From: Enhygromyxa salina
GTDB lineage: Bacteria; Myxococcota_A; Polyangia; Nannocystales; Nannocystaceae
Direction: 5' to 3'
Assembly: GCF_002994615.1 (NCBI RefSeq)
Contig: NZ_PVNK01000013.1
Span: forward strand, 1-43,894
DNA length: 43,894 bases
How positions within the stretch are numbered: the stretch's first letter is position 1; the number at the start of each line of letters is the position of its first letter. The notes beneath the pieces were generated by a model. That model searched no databases, had not been told where the DNA came from, and was given only the letters and a program-made list of their open reading frames with translations. Both the position numbers and the translations under genes were made by a program. Positions 24,029-32,841 of the stretch are shown here, piece after piece.

Positions 24029-27000
24029 TCAGACCTCCTCCTCGGCCACGCGAAACACGGTCGCGTAGACCACGGGGACCACGAGCAAGGTCAGGATCGT
24101 AGCGAAGCCAAGCCCGAACACGATCGTGACCGCCATCGACACGAAGAAGGCGTCGGTGAACAGCGGGATCATCCCGAGCATGGTCGTCAGCGCGGCCATG
24201 CCGACCGGACGCACGCGGCTGGCCGAGGCCGCGATCACGGCCGCGAAGCGAGGCACGCCCTCGCCGATCTGCAGGTCAATCTCGTCGATCAGCACGATCG
24301 AGTTCTTGATCATCATGCCGACCAGACTCAGGAGCCCGAGCGTGGCCATGAACCCGAAGGGGTTGTCGGTGATCAGCAGCCCGGCGGTCACGCCGACGAT
24401 CGACAGCGGCACGCACAGCCAGATGACCAGGGCCTGACCCACGGCGTTGAACAGCACGATCGTCATCAGGATCATCAGGACCCCGAACAGGACCACGCTC
24501 AGGGCCATCGCCGCCCGCGCGTCGCTCGACTTCTCATACTCGCCGCCGAGCTCGAAGCCGTAGCCCTGGGGATAGTCGATCGCCTCGATGTCCGGGACCA
24601 CGCGCGCGAGCAGCTGATCGGCGAGGCCAGCGAGGGGCGGGTCGGCGTGGATCGTCATCGTCGGGATCCGATCGCGGCGGCGGATCAGGTCGTCGACCTC
24701 GACGATCGTGACGCCCGCGACGACCTGGCGGATCGGGATCCAGCGCCGCGCGGTCGGGGACCAGACCTGCGCGTTGCCGAGCTGGGCGACGTCATCGCGC
24801 TCGTGCTCGGGCGCCCGGGCGATCAGGGGCAAGAGCCTGTCGCCTTCGCGATAGACCCCGATCGTGCGGCCCTCGAAGGTCGCGTGGATCGCCTCGGCCA
24901 CGGCCCGACGATCGACGCCCGCGAGCCGCGCGGGCTCCTCGGCGAGCAGCGGTCGCAGGGCCTCGACCCGCTCGCGCCAGTCGTTGCGGACCCCGCGGGC
25001 GCCCGCGTCCTCGAGGATGTCCATGACCTGGCCCGCGAGCGCCCGGAGGCGATCGGGATCGGGGCCGCTGAGGCGTATCTGGATCTTGCCGCCCTCGCCG
25101 GGCCCGAGCATGAACAGCTTGGTGTTGCCCTCGCCGTCGACGAAGCGGGTCTCGAGCGCGGCCTGGATCTCGGCCTGGAGCCCGGGGATCTTCGCGTAGT
25201 CGTCGACCTCGACGAAGATCTGACCGTAGCCGCTGTCCGGCTCCTCGGGCGCGTAGGTCAGCAAGAAGCGCGGCGCGCCCTGACCGACGACCGTCGCGAC
25301 TTGGGTGACGCCGTCACGCTCGCCGATCCAGGCCTCGATCTCGCCGAGCTGAAGCTCCGTCTGCTCGATGTGGGTGCCGCGCGGCGCGAAGTAGTCGACC
25401 ATGAACTGCGGGCGCGTCGAGTCCGGGAAGAAGCTCTGATCGACCTGGCCGAAGCCGACGACGGCCGCCACCAACAGACCAAAGGCGACGAGCAGCGTGA
25501 GCCCGCGGCGGCGCAGGGCGGCTGCGAGCACCCGCTCGTAGGCCCCGGCCAGGCGCGGGCGCTCGGGCCGATCGACGACCTCCGGCCTGGCTCGCGGCGG
25601 CCTCAGGAACATCACGCACAGGACCGGCGTGACGGTCATCGCCGTCACCCAGCTCAGCGACAGCGAGTAGAGCAGGACCTGGTAGAGCGACCCGCAGTAC
25701 TCGCCGGTCGCGTCGTCGGAGGTCCCGATCGCGGCGAAGCTCGCGATCGCGATGAGCGTAGCGATCAGCAGCGGGGTCGCGGTCTGCTTGACGGTCGCGA
25801 CCGCGGCCATCCGCGCCGTCTGGCCGCGCGCGAGCCCGGCGAGGGTCCCGTCGGTCACGACGATCGCGTTGTCGACGAGCATCCCGAGCGCGATGACCAG
25901 GGCCCCGAGCGAGATCCGCTGGAGCGCGATGTCGCCGATCGCCATCAAGATGAAGGTCCCGCTGATCGTCAGGACCAGGACGCCGCCGATGATCAGCCCG
26001 CTGCGCAGGCCCATGAACAGGAGCAGCACGACGATCACGATGCCGACCGCGGCGGCCAGGTTGATCGTGAACGCGTCGATCGCCGCGGTCACGGCTCGGG
26101 ACTGGAGCGCGATGACGTGGAAGTCCACGCCGTGGGGCCGGAGGTAGTCGAGCTCGGCGGCCCGCGCGGTCAGGGCCTCGCCCATGGTCACGACGTTGCC
26201 GCCGGGGGCGGTCGAGATCGCCAGCCCGAGCGCCCGCTCGCCGTCGACCCGCAGCAGCTGCGCGGGCGGGTCACGGTAGCCCCGGCGGATCGTCGCGACG
26301 TCGCCGAGCCGGACCAGCGCGCCGGACTGCGGGTTCTCGATCAGCACGGCCTCGTAGTCCGCGACGCTGCGGACCCCGCCGCTCGGCTCGATCCGGACGA
26401 ACTCGGGGCCGACCGCGACACGCCCGCCATCGGCGACGAGGCTCTTGGCCCCGAGCACCCGCCCGATCTGCTCCGGGGACAGCCCGGTCTGAAGCTTGGC
26501 CTCGGCGCTCATCTCGACGTAGACGACCTCGGGGATCGCCGCCACGAGCTCGACCTTGGCGACGTCCTCGACCAGCAACAGCTCGCGCCGCAGCTGCTTG
26601 GCGTACTCCTCGAGCTCCGCGGGGGCGTACTCGGGCCCGGTGATCGCCACGAACACGCCGTAGACGTCGCCGAAGTCGTCGTTGACGACCGAGGGCCCGG
26701 CGCCGGGCGGGAGCTGGCCCTGGATGTCGGTGACCTTGCGGCGCAGCTCGTCCCAGACCTGGGGCAGCTCGCTCGAGTCGTAGTGATCCTCGATCGTGAC
26801 CTTGACGATCGACATGCCGGGCATCGAGTTGGACCGGACGTGCTTGGTCTGGGCCAGGGCCTGGGCGGCCTGCTCGACGCGGTCGCTGACCTCGGCCTCG
26901 ACCTCGGCCGCGCTCGCGCCCGGGTAGGGCGTGACCACGAGGGCGTCCTTGATCGTCAGCTCGGGGTCCTCGAGCCGGGCGAGGCCCATGAACGAGGTCA

Positions 27001-27088
27001 CGCCACCGACCAGCAAGACCAGCGCGAAGGCCAGGGTCACGGTCTTGGCCCGGATCGCCAGCTCGGCGAGGTTGAGCGCGCTGTTCAT
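24029..27088 (-). CDS. RND efflux transporter, inner-membrane permease
   Basis: This 1019-residue protein is an AcrB-like resistance-nodulation-division proton antiporter, close to the usual 1030-1050 residues. The order is N-terminal helix, two large periplasmic loops (PYPGASAAEVEAEV and DPELTIKDALVVTPYPGAS marking the first), a membrane block with GALVIALGMLVDNAIVVTDG (402-414), and a second periplasmic domain and helix block ending in GLATILTLLVVPVVYATVF-like sequence. In TM4 the first Asp of the usual proton-relay Asp pair is kept (Asp406) and the second is Asn. ATG 27088 overlaps the adaptor stop as ATGA. The operon order adaptor, permease, barrel, lipoprotein suggests a complete or near-complete efflux assembly; substrates cannot be inferred. 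Confidence 0.92.
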   Translation of the reverse strand: MNSALNLAELAIRAKTVTLAFALVLLVGGVTSFMGLARLEDPELTIKDALVVTPYPGASAAEVEAEVSDRVEQAAQALAQTKHVRSNSMPGMSIVKVTIEDHYDSSELPQVWDELRRKVTDIQGQLPPGAGPSVVNDDFGDVYGVFVAITGPEYAPAELEEYAKQLRRELLLVEDVAKVELVAAIPEVVYVEMSAEAKLQTGLSPEQIGRVLGAKSLVADGGRVAVGPEFVRIEPSGGVRSVADYEAVLIENPQSGALVRLGDVATIRRGYRDPPAQLLRVDGERALGLAISTAPGGNVVTMGEALTARAAELDYLRPHGVDFHVIALQSRAVTAAIDAFTINLAAAVGIVIVVLLLFMGLRSGLIIGGVLVLTISGTFILMAIGDIALQRISLGALVIALGMLVDNAIVVTDGTLAGLARGQTARMAAVATVKQTATPLLIATLIAIASFAAIGTSDDATGEYCGSLYQVLLYSLSLSWVTAMTVTPVLCVMFLRPPRARPEVVDRPERPRLAGAYERVLAAALRRRGLTLLVAFGLLVAAVVGFGQVDQSFFPDSTRPQFMVDYFAPRGTHIEQTELQLGEIEAWIGERDGVTQVATVVGQGAPRFLLTYAPEEPDSGYGQIFVEVDDYAKIPGLQAEIQAALETRFVDGEGNTKLFMLGPGEGGKIQIRLSGPDPDRLRALAGQVMDILEDAGARGVRNDWRERVEALRPLLAEEPARLAGVDRRAVAEAIHATFEGRTIGVYREGDRLLPLIARAPEHERDDVAQLGNAQVWSPTARRWIPIRQVVAGVTIVEVDDLIRRRDRIPTMTIHADPPLAGLADQLLARVVPDIEAIDYPQGYGFELGGEYEKSSDARAAMALSVVLFGVLMILMTIVLFNAVGQALVIWLCVPLSIVGVTAGLLITDNPFGFMATLGLLSLVGMMIKNSIVLIDEIDLQIGEGVPRFAAVIAASASRVRPVGMAALTTMLGMIPLFTDAFFVSMAVTIVFGLGFATILTLLVVPVVYATVFRVAEEEV

Positions 27089-28197
27089 GGTCGGCCGTAG
27101 AGATCCTCGAAGCGCGTCACGACGAGCCCGTCGCGCAGGGCGTGGACACCCGTGGTTGCGATCAGCTCGTCGCCGTCGAGGCCCGCGCGGACCTCGACCG
27201 AGCCCCCGATCGCGGCCCCGGTCTCGACCTCGGCGCGGGCCACGGTCATCGTCTCGGGCTCGATGACCCAGACCTGCGCGCCGCCCTCGTCGGACCCGAC
27301 CAGCGCCTCGATCGGCACGAGCACGGCGCGAGCCTCGACCGCCTCAGGCGCGAGCCCGGCGACGATGACCTTCGCGGTCATGCCCGGCGTGATCATCACG
27401 TCCTGCGGCGGGTCGAACGACCAGGTGACCTCATAGGTCCCCGTGATCGGATCGGGGACCGTGGCGAGCTCCTTGAGCCGCGCGGGGATCAGCAGCTCCG
27501 GGAGGGTGTCGAGGACCACGTGGACCCGGCCGGCGGCCCGCTCGCTGCGCTCCGCGACCGTCAGGCCCGGCTTGGCCGCCGCGTAGTCACGCTGCGAGAC
27601 GTGGGTGACGATCTCGAGGCTGGTCGCGTCCTGAATGACGACCACGGGCTGCTTGGCCGCGACGCTCTGAAAATTGTCGACCAGCTTCTTGGCCACGGTC
27701 CCGGCGAAGGGCGCGACCAGCTCGGTGTCTGCGAGCGCCTTCTTGGCCTCGGCGAGCTCGGCCTCGCTCACGGCCAGGGCTCGGGTCCGACGGTCGAGCT
27801 CGGCCCGGGCCACGGCGCCGCGCTCGACCAGGGTCGCGCTGCGCTCGTACTCGGTCTGGTCGAAGCGAAGCTGGGCCCGCGCGCGATCGAGGCGGGCACG
27901 AAAGTGGCGCGCGTCGAGCGTCGCTAGCAGCTGGTCCTTGGCGACCAGCATGCCCTCTTCGACCGGCAGCTCGACGATGTCGCCAGCGACGGCGAAGGAC
28001 ATCTCGGCGTTTTGCGTGGGCTCGACGCGACCGGGCCACTCGCGGCTGAAGCCGTCGTCCGCCGCGCCGAGCTCGAAGGTCTTGACCGGGCGAGGCGCCT
28101 CGACCGGCTCGGGCCCTCGCTCGCCGCAGGCAGGCGAGACCCACACGGACAGACCGAGCAGCGCCCGCGCCCACGGTCCACGGCGCAACCTTGGCAT
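27085..28197 (-). CDS. RND periplasmic adaptor (membrane fusion) lipoprotein
   Basis: This 370-residue protein is the HlyD/AcrA-type adaptor that bridges the inner-membrane permease and the outer-membrane channel. The signal peptide ends in a lipobox SPAC (Cys24). The typical layout follows: barrel strand (SREWPGRVEPTQNAEMSF), lipoyl half (AVAGDIVELPVEEGMLVAKDQLLATLD), coiled-coil hairpin (LDRARAQLRFDQTEYERSATLVERGAVARAELDRRTRALAVSEAELAEAKKAL), the second lipoyl half (DTELVAPFAGTVAKKLVDNF) and beta-barrel/membrane-proximal domains. It leads the four-gene operon, overlapping the permease gene by ATGA. ATG 28197 was taken; an upstream in-frame extension of about 47 residues is Arg-rich and lacks a signal peptide. 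It is divergent from the channel gene across about 120 bases. Confidence 0.9.
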   Translation of the reverse strand: MPRLRRGPWARALLGLSVWVSPACGERGPEPVEAPRPVKTFELGAADDGFSREWPGRVEPTQNAEMSFAVAGDIVELPVEEGMLVAKDQLLATLDARHFRARLDRARAQLRFDQTEYERSATLVERGAVARAELDRRTRALAVSEAELAEAKKALADTELVAPFAGTVAKKLVDNFQSVAAKQPVVVIQDATSLEIVTHVSQRDYAAAKPGLTVAERSERAAGRVHVVLDTLPELLIPARLKELATVPDPITGTYEVTWSFDPPQDVMITPGMTAKVIVAGLAPEAVEARAVLVPIEALVGSDEGGAQVWVIEPETMTVARAEVETGAAIGGSVEVRAGLDGDELIATTGVHALRDGLVVTRFEDLYGRP

Positions 28198-28319
28198 GAC
28201 AGATGGGTGGCACGCATCTCGAGCCGAACAAGCGGACGCGCCCGGCAAATTGTCGTCGACGCCGCGGCGCCGACGACGTCGCGGCTCCGCTCTCATTCGC
28301 CGACTATGCTGGACGCGAG

Positions 28320-29009
28320 ATGAAGCGCGGGGCACCACAGGAGCGCGGCCACGACCGCGAGGGCCGCTTCATCGCGCTGTTCGTGTTGACGCTGGCCCTC
28401 CACGTCGCGCTGCCGATATTTCGCGATGTCGGGTGGCTCAACCTAATCGCGGGCGTCGGCTTCGTCGGGGTCGTCGGCGTGGCCGGCTGGATCACGCTCG
28501 AGCGCCCTCCCCTGCGCGTCGCCTACCTCGCCCTCGTGCTCGTCAGCGCGCTGTCGACCGCCGGGCTGATCGCCAGCGAGGACAGCCCGAGCTGGCGCGG
28601 CTACTGGCTGGTGTTTCACGCCGCGCTCATCGCCCTGACCGCGGTCGTGGTCATCCGCTGGACGATCCGAGCCCGGCAGGTCACCGTCGACACGATCTTC
28701 GCGGCGCTGTCTGGCTACTACCTCCTGGGCTTCGCCTGGGCGCTGATCTACGCGATCGCCGACATCGCGCTTCCGGGCTCGTTCAACGTCGCGCTCGTCG
28801 ACGGCGTCCGCCTCGATCGGGCCCTTTATTTCAGCTTCGTGACCCTCACGACCCTCGGCTTCGGCGACACCACGCCGACGCACCCGCTGACCCAGGCGCT
28901 GGTCGGGATGCAGGCGCTGATCGGCCAGATCTACCTCGTCGTGCTCGTCGCCCGCCTCGTCGCCACGCAGACCAACACCAGCCGCGAGTCAGGCGCCCGC
29001 GGAGCTTGA
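28320..29009 (+). CDS. two-pore-loop potassium channel-like ion channel
   Basis: This 229-residue membrane protein has several N-terminal hydrophobic helices (about five) and a C-terminal ion-channel module: a pore helix region (FSFVTLTTLGFGDTTP) with selectivity filter TLGFGD near residues 176-182, followed by a final inner helix (LVGMQALIGQIYLVVLVARLVA). GFGD is an accepted variant of the K+ filter GYGD. The early helices may form a voltage-sensor-like or other membrane domain; they lack a clear Arg-rich S4, so voltage gating is not shown. ATG 28320 was chosen as the first start with good codon composition; a longer frame upstream is Arg-rich. A TATGCT sits nine bases before it. The stop overlaps the convergent lipase gene by 21 bases. 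Confidence 0.82.
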   Translation: MKRGAPQERGHDREGRFIALFVLTLALHVALPIFRDVGWLNLIAGVGFVGVVGVAGWITLERPPLRVAYLALVLVSALSTAGLIASEDSPSWRGYWLVFHAALIALTAVVVIRWTIRARQVTVDTIFAALSGYYLLGFAWALIYAIADIALPGSFNVALVDGVRLDRALYFSFVTLTTLGFGDTTPTHPLTQALVGMQALIGQIYLVVLVARLVATQTNTSRESGARGA

Positions 29010-30134
29010 GCCCACCCCGCGCCGCGCGATGAAGCCCGCGACGTCGGCCCACAGCCGCTCGAAGTCGGGCCGCCGAAACCCGCAGCCGGTCGCGACCCAG
29101 TCGATGTGGGGCGGATCGTGGCTGCGATCGTCGAAGTAGCCGATCACGTCGTGATGGTCGGCGCGGGCGACGTGGATGACCGAGGCGTGGATCTGCGAGC
29201 GGGTCGGGACCAGCCCGTCGCTCGCGCGCGAGTCCGGGACCTTGCCGTAGGTCTCGATCAGCTCGCGGCGCTGGGCCTCGTCGGGCGTGGCCTGGCTCGC
29301 GGGATCCTGGGTCGCGCACAGCCGGTACAGCCCCTGGTAGATCAGGTGGCTGAGCTGCGCGATCGGGTTCATCCCGATCTCGATCGTCCCGCGCAGGCGC
29401 GGCGGCCGGGCGCGGGTCAGGACGCTGGCGTAGCGGACGTCGGGGTTTTGGCGCACGCGCTGATCGAAGCCGGCCATGGCCCGGGGCCTGAGCTGGCGCA
29501 GCAGGCTCTGGTCGGCGCGCACGTCCGAGAAGAATTCCTCGATCGGGCGCACGCGCTCGCGCGACAGGGGATCGGCCAGGAGGCTGTAGACGCGGTCGAG
29601 CGCCGGCTCGCGCAGGGTGATCAGCTCGTCGATGTGCGTGACCAGCCGCCCGAGGGTCATCGTGGTCGCGAGCGGACGACCGGCGAAGCGCAGCCCGTGG
29701 ACGCTCAGCAGCGAGATCAGGCGCAGCAGCTTCTGGCCCTCGAGGCGCACGAGGTAGTCGGCCAAGGGCGTGCCGTGGTGGGGCGTCGAGACCGAGATCA
29801 GGCTGCGCATCCGGCCGCGCAGGGGCGCGAGCTCGGGTAGCGTGGTCGGGCTGAGCAGCACCCGGGCGTCGAGCCCCCCGGTCGAGTGACCGACGAGGTG
29901 GATCGGCGATCCGTCGGCCGGCACCATCTCCGAGATTCGGCGGCCGAGGTAGCGGGCGCGGCTCTCGATCGACGCGGTCGGCAGCGTGTCGAGGGCGTGG
30001 ACGCGCGCGGCCAGCCCGAGCTCGGCCAGGCGGTCGCGCAGCAGCGACTTGACCCCCGTGAAGTAGGGCAGGCCCGCGATGGTCTGAAACCCGAAGAAGC
30101 CGGGTACGAGGAACACCTGCGCGGTCGGGCTCAC
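28989..30134 (-). CDS. alpha/beta-hydrolase lipase
   Basis: This 381-residue protein has the alpha/beta-hydrolase layout of bacterial triacylglycerol lipases. It begins with the oxyanion-hole strand (VFLVPGFFGFQ), carries the nucleophile motif GHSTGG (Ser84), the strand VSTPHHGTPLADY following it, and C-terminal candidates for the acid and base of the triad, Asp306 in SDGLVPTRSQIH and His327/328 in ADHHDVIGYFDD. There is no signal peptide, so it is probably cytosolic or exported by a non-Sec route, and the substrate could be a short- or medium-chain ester rather than fat. GTG 30134 has AGGGG upstream. The 3' end overlaps the convergent channel gene by 21 bases. It lies 84 bases downstream of msrB on the same strand. 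Confidence 0.85.
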   Translation of the reverse strand: MSPTAQVFLVPGFFGFQTIAGLPYFTGVKSLLRDRLAELGLAARVHALDTLPTASIESRARYLGRRISEMVPADGSPIHLVGHSTGGLDARVLLSPTTLPELAPLRGRMRSLISVSTPHHGTPLADYLVRLEGQKLLRLISLLSVHGLRFAGRPLATTMTLGRLVTHIDELITLREPALDRVYSLLADPLSRERVRPIEEFFSDVRADQSLLRQLRPRAMAGFDQRVRQNPDVRYASVLTRARPPRLRGTIEIGMNPIAQLSHLIYQGLYRLCATQDPASQATPDEAQRRELIETYGKVPDSRASDGLVPTRSQIHASVIHVARADHHDVIGYFDDRSHDPPHIDWVATGCGFRRPDFERLWADVAGFIARRGVGSSSAGA

Positions 30135-30218
30135 CGAGGACCCCTGTACCGGAGCGCGGGGAAAAAGTCGGCCCGTCGACGAGCCTCGCGGTGCTGGAGC
30201 TCGCTCAGGGCAGCGCCG

Positions 30219-30647
30219 CTAGTCTTCGGCCTCGTCGAGTTCGAGCGAGGCCGAGTTGATGCAAAAGCGCACGCCCGTGGGCGCGGGGCCATCGTTGAAG
30301 GAGTGGCCGAGGTGGGCGTCGCAGCGCTGACAGAGGATCTCGGTCCGGACCATCCCGTGGCTGGCGTCGGTCCGCGTGACGACGGCCCCGGGCGCCTCGG
30401 GCTGGGTGAAGCTGGGCCAGCCGCTGCCGGAGTCGTACTTGTGCTCCGAAGAGAACAGCGCCGCGCCGCAGCACACGCAGCGGTAGACCCCCTTGGTCTT
30501 CGTGTCCCAGTAGCGGCCCGTGAACGCGCGCTCGGTCCCGGCCTCGCGGGTGACGTGGTACTGCTCGGGGCTCAGCTTCGCCCTCCACTCGGCCTCGTCC
30601 TTGACGACGCGCGCGGGGCTCGACTCGGGGTTGCGGTCTTCACTCAC
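30219..30647 (-). CDS. msrB: peptide-methionine (R)-S-oxide reductase MsrB
   Basis: This 142-residue protein reduces methionine-R-sulfoxide in proteins, drawing electrons from thioredoxin. It shows the complete MsrB fold: [25 protein letters not shown], the zinc-binding CxxC pairs CVCC and [27 protein letters not shown], and the catalytic Cys in [11 protein letters not shown]. The starting codon is GTG 30647, with AAGGAG about ten bases upstream; the open frame continues farther upstream but that part is an Arg-rich shadow. No signal peptide is present, so it works in the cytosol. It is followed on the same strand by the lipase gene and may be co-transcribed with it. Confidence 0.95.
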   Translation of the reverse strand: MSEDRNPESSPARVVKDEAEWRAKLSPEQYHVTREAGTERAFTGRYWDTKTKGVYRCVCCGAALFSSEHKYDSGSGWPSFTQPEAPGAVVTRTDASHGMVRTEILCQRCDAHLGHSFNDGPAPTGVRFCINSASLELDEAED

Positions 30648-30855
30648 GTGGCTTGGCTCCTTCGTTCGTGGGCATTGTGACACGAGTTCAACGGAGACTG
30701 GAGCGACCCCCTCGCGCTCCGCCCGTCGGCCCCGCTGGCTCGGTCCGCGCTCCGTGACCTGCGCAGCTTCAACGACGGCCACCGCCGAGCTCGCGGCCGC
30801 CGAGGCCTGGCGCGAGCGCCACGGCGGCTGAGCGCCCATCCCGCGCGAGGCCCGG

Positions 30856-31695
30856 TCAACGCGACCAGCTGCCGCGCAGGTAGGCCCGATCCGGGGTCCG
30901 CACCCCTTCGTTGAGGCTCACGCCCAAGGGCTGCACACCGAGGAAGAAGCCGAGCGCCGCCCCGGCCCCGATCATCGAGACCCAGTCGAACAGCGGCGGC
31001 CACAGAGCCAGGACCGTGCACCCCGCTGCGATCGCCAGGTCCGCGAGGATGAACCCGACGATCAGCCAGCAGCGCCGGCCCAGCCACTGGCGCGGATCGA
31101 GCTCGCTCGCCGAGATCAACACCGCCTCCCCTTCGCTCCCCGCGACGCCGGGCTCGAGACGCCAGCCCTTTGCTTGGGTGAAGCGCCCACCAACCCACAC
31201 CCGCTGACCCACGCCGACCCGGACCTCGACCTCACGCCGAAACCCCTTCGCCCGCCGGGCCTGGCCCTCGACCTCGGCGACCTGATCGCTCGAGCTCGGC
31301 GCCGCGGCCCTGTCTCGCGCATCACGGTCGGGCCAGACCACGCCCGCGACGGCCCCGATCTCGATCCGCGTCCCGTCGTCGAGCTCGACCTCGCCGCCAA
31401 ACACCTCGCTGCGGTGAGCCGCGTCGTTGAACAGGATCAGGCCCTCGCCCTTGCCGCGCCCGATCTGCTCGACGACGTTGCGCGCGAGGGTCTGGCCGGG
31501 CCCGTCGCCCCGTCGGACGACGCCCCGCGCGAGGCCAAGCGCGCCCTCGACCGGCGTCGCGCTCGGTCGCAGGGCTCGACGCAGGCCGATCAGATCGCGC
31601 AGATCCAGCCACGCGGCCCCGGCGATCAACAGCACGTGGATCCAGAACACCGCGAGCGCGAGCGCGGCCATGACCTCGCGACTTAGCTCGGGCAC
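30856..31695 (-). CDS. membrane protein, unknown, coupled to a fatty-acid desaturase
   Basis: This 279-residue protein has an N-terminal membrane helix (residues about 9-31, [23 protein letters not shown]), a soluble domain of about 150 residues that reads as mostly beta-strand ([40 protein letters not shown]) and two C-terminal helices ([23 protein letters not shown] and [20 protein letters not shown]). I do not recognise the family with confidence; the topology recalls GIDE/MULAN-like membrane proteins but no catalytic motif is visible. GTG 31695 lies four bases downstream of the desaturase stop, so the two are translated together and likely act on the same membrane lipid step. An internal ATG at 31671 could be the true start. 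Confidence 0.65.
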   Translation of the reverse strand: MPELSREVMAALALAVFWIHVLLIAGAAWLDLRDLIGLRRALRPSATPVEGALGLARGVVRRGDGPGQTLARNVVEQIGRGKGEGLILFNDAAHRSEVFGGEVELDDGTRIEIGAVAGVVWPDRDARDRAAAPSSSDQVAEVEGQARRAKGFRREVEVRVGVGQRVWVGGRFTQAKGWRLEPGVAGSEGEAVLISASELDPRQWLGRRCWLIVGFILADLAIAAGCTVLALWPPLFDWVSMIGAGAALGFFLGVQPLGVSLNEGVRTPDRAYLRGSWSR

Positions 31696-31699
31696 CGCT

Positions 31700-32668
31700 T
31701 CAGCTCATCACCAGCGTCGACTCGGCGAGGGCCGAGGCGTCGGCTTCGGCTCGGCGCCGCTCACGGCTGGCGAGGGTCTCGTCGAGGCCGGACTCGCGCC
31801 AGGGCTCGACCGCCGGTCGACGCAGGCGCAGGAGGTAGGTCCGCAGCAGGTACCCGACCATGCTCGGCTCATCGAGGCGCGGATCCATGCGCGGCACGAC
31901 CTCGCGCTCGTGGGCGCTCGCGAGCTCCGACCAGTGCATGCCCGCGCGGTTGTGATGGATCGTGTGATAGCCGTTGTTGCACATGATCCAGTTGAACCCG
32001 CGGCCGACGAAGTTGCGCGAGTGGTTCCACTCGCTGTGCACGTCGACGCGGTCGTGCTGAATCAGGTTGATGCGCAGGATGCAGCGGGCCCCGTAGAGCT
32101 GGGGGATGACGACGAAGAACAGCGCGGTCCAAAAGTCGACCGCCAGCAGCAGCCCGGTCAGCCCGAACGCGAACGCGGTCTCGAGCCGATACTGACGCAC
32201 GAAGGTCGGGTGGCGGCTGCTCGCGGCCCAGCGCTGCACGCCCGCGAAGGTCCGCGGCCCGGCGACGTTGGGGAAGTGGAGCAAGTTGAGCGCGTTGACG
32301 CGAAAGCGGACGTGATCGGGCGCGGCCCAGTCGAGGTCACCGTCGGCGTCGAAGTGATGGTGGACGAGGTTGTGGGCCGGGATGTTGGCCGAGGCCGGGT
32401 AGAGCGCGCCGAAGCTGAGCACCGCGCGCCACATCAGGTTGAGGCGCTTGTTGTTGAACACGCCCTGATGCATGTGATTGTGAATCACGACCGAGTTGAG
32501 GAAGCTGAAGTAGCAGGCCGCGGCGAACACCAGCACGTTGCGGGCCGCGGGCGCGAAGAACATCGCGCCGAGCAGCGCCCAGTAGACCGCGACGATCCCG
32601 ACCTGCCGCCATTCCTCACGTCGACGAACCAGCCAGGTCCCCCGAGCTGCCGCGATCTCGCCGGCCAT
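31700..32668 (-). CDS. membrane fatty-acid desaturase (first of two)
   Basis: This 322-residue protein has the three histidine boxes of membrane di-iron desaturases: HNHMH (63-67, in the first hydrophobic block), HNLVHHH (99-105), and YHTIHH near the C-terminal third. Hydrophobic segments flank the boxes as expected for the four-helix membrane core. ATG 32668 has no ribosome-binding site; TAAGTC lies six bases upstream. It is divergent from a second desaturase of different sequence, and upstream of the coupled membrane protein. The substrate may be a membrane phospholipid acyl chain; the position of the double bond cannot be told from the sequence. Confidence 0.88.
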   Translation of the reverse strand: MAGEIAAARGTWLVRRREEWRQVGIVAVYWALLGAMFFAPAARNVLVFAAACYFSFLNSVVIHNHMHQGVFNNKRLNLMWRAVLSFGALYPASANIPAHNLVHHHFDADGDLDWAAPDHVRFRVNALNLLHFPNVAGPRTFAGVQRWAASSRHPTFVRQYRLETAFAFGLTGLLLAVDFWTALFFVVIPQLYGARCILRINLIQHDRVDVHSEWNHSRNFVGRGFNWIMCNNGYHTIHHNRAGMHWSELASAHEREVVPRMDPRLDEPSMVGYLLRTYLLRLRRPAVEPWRESGLDETLASRERRRAEADASALAESTLVMS

Positions 32669-32674
32669 CTTGCG

Positions 32675-32680
32675 GACTTA
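32675..32680 (-). promoter_or_regulatory. -10-like box TAAGTC six bases before the desaturase start
   Basis: Read leftwards, TGCTAAGTC is followed by six bases and ATG 32668. It fits TAnnnC rather than the TAnnnT of other cases but has the extended TG and the same spacing. No Shine-Dalgarno is seen. Confidence 0.25.
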
Positions 32681-32841
32681 GCAGAGCCGCGCCGCCTCCG
32701 TCCACGCCCACGCAGCTGAGCGAGCCAGCTCACGGATCGGTGGCCAGCGCGGGCAGCCCCAGGACTGCGGCAAAGCGCGGGTTATGCACAGCGAGGCGCT
32801 GTCGACGTCTGTCGGCGGGCTGTGATATCCAAGCTCAGCCC

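Noticed and set aside
23777..27100. A 3.3-kb open frame on the plus strand antisense to the RND pump genes
   Set aside because: It mirrors the G/C third-position bias of the real minus-strand genes and encodes a low-complexity Asp/Arg/Gly/His-rich product without domains; the pump motifs on the other strand are unmistakable.
28306..28323. Five-codon upstream ORF overlapping the channel start as ATGA
   Set aside because: It has no ribosome-binding site and the overlap can arise by chance; the sequence alone does not support a leader peptide.
30520..30831. Plus-strand open frame across msrB and its leader
   Set aside because: It overlaps the well-supported msrB gene in antisense, has no domain and poor codon composition beyond it.
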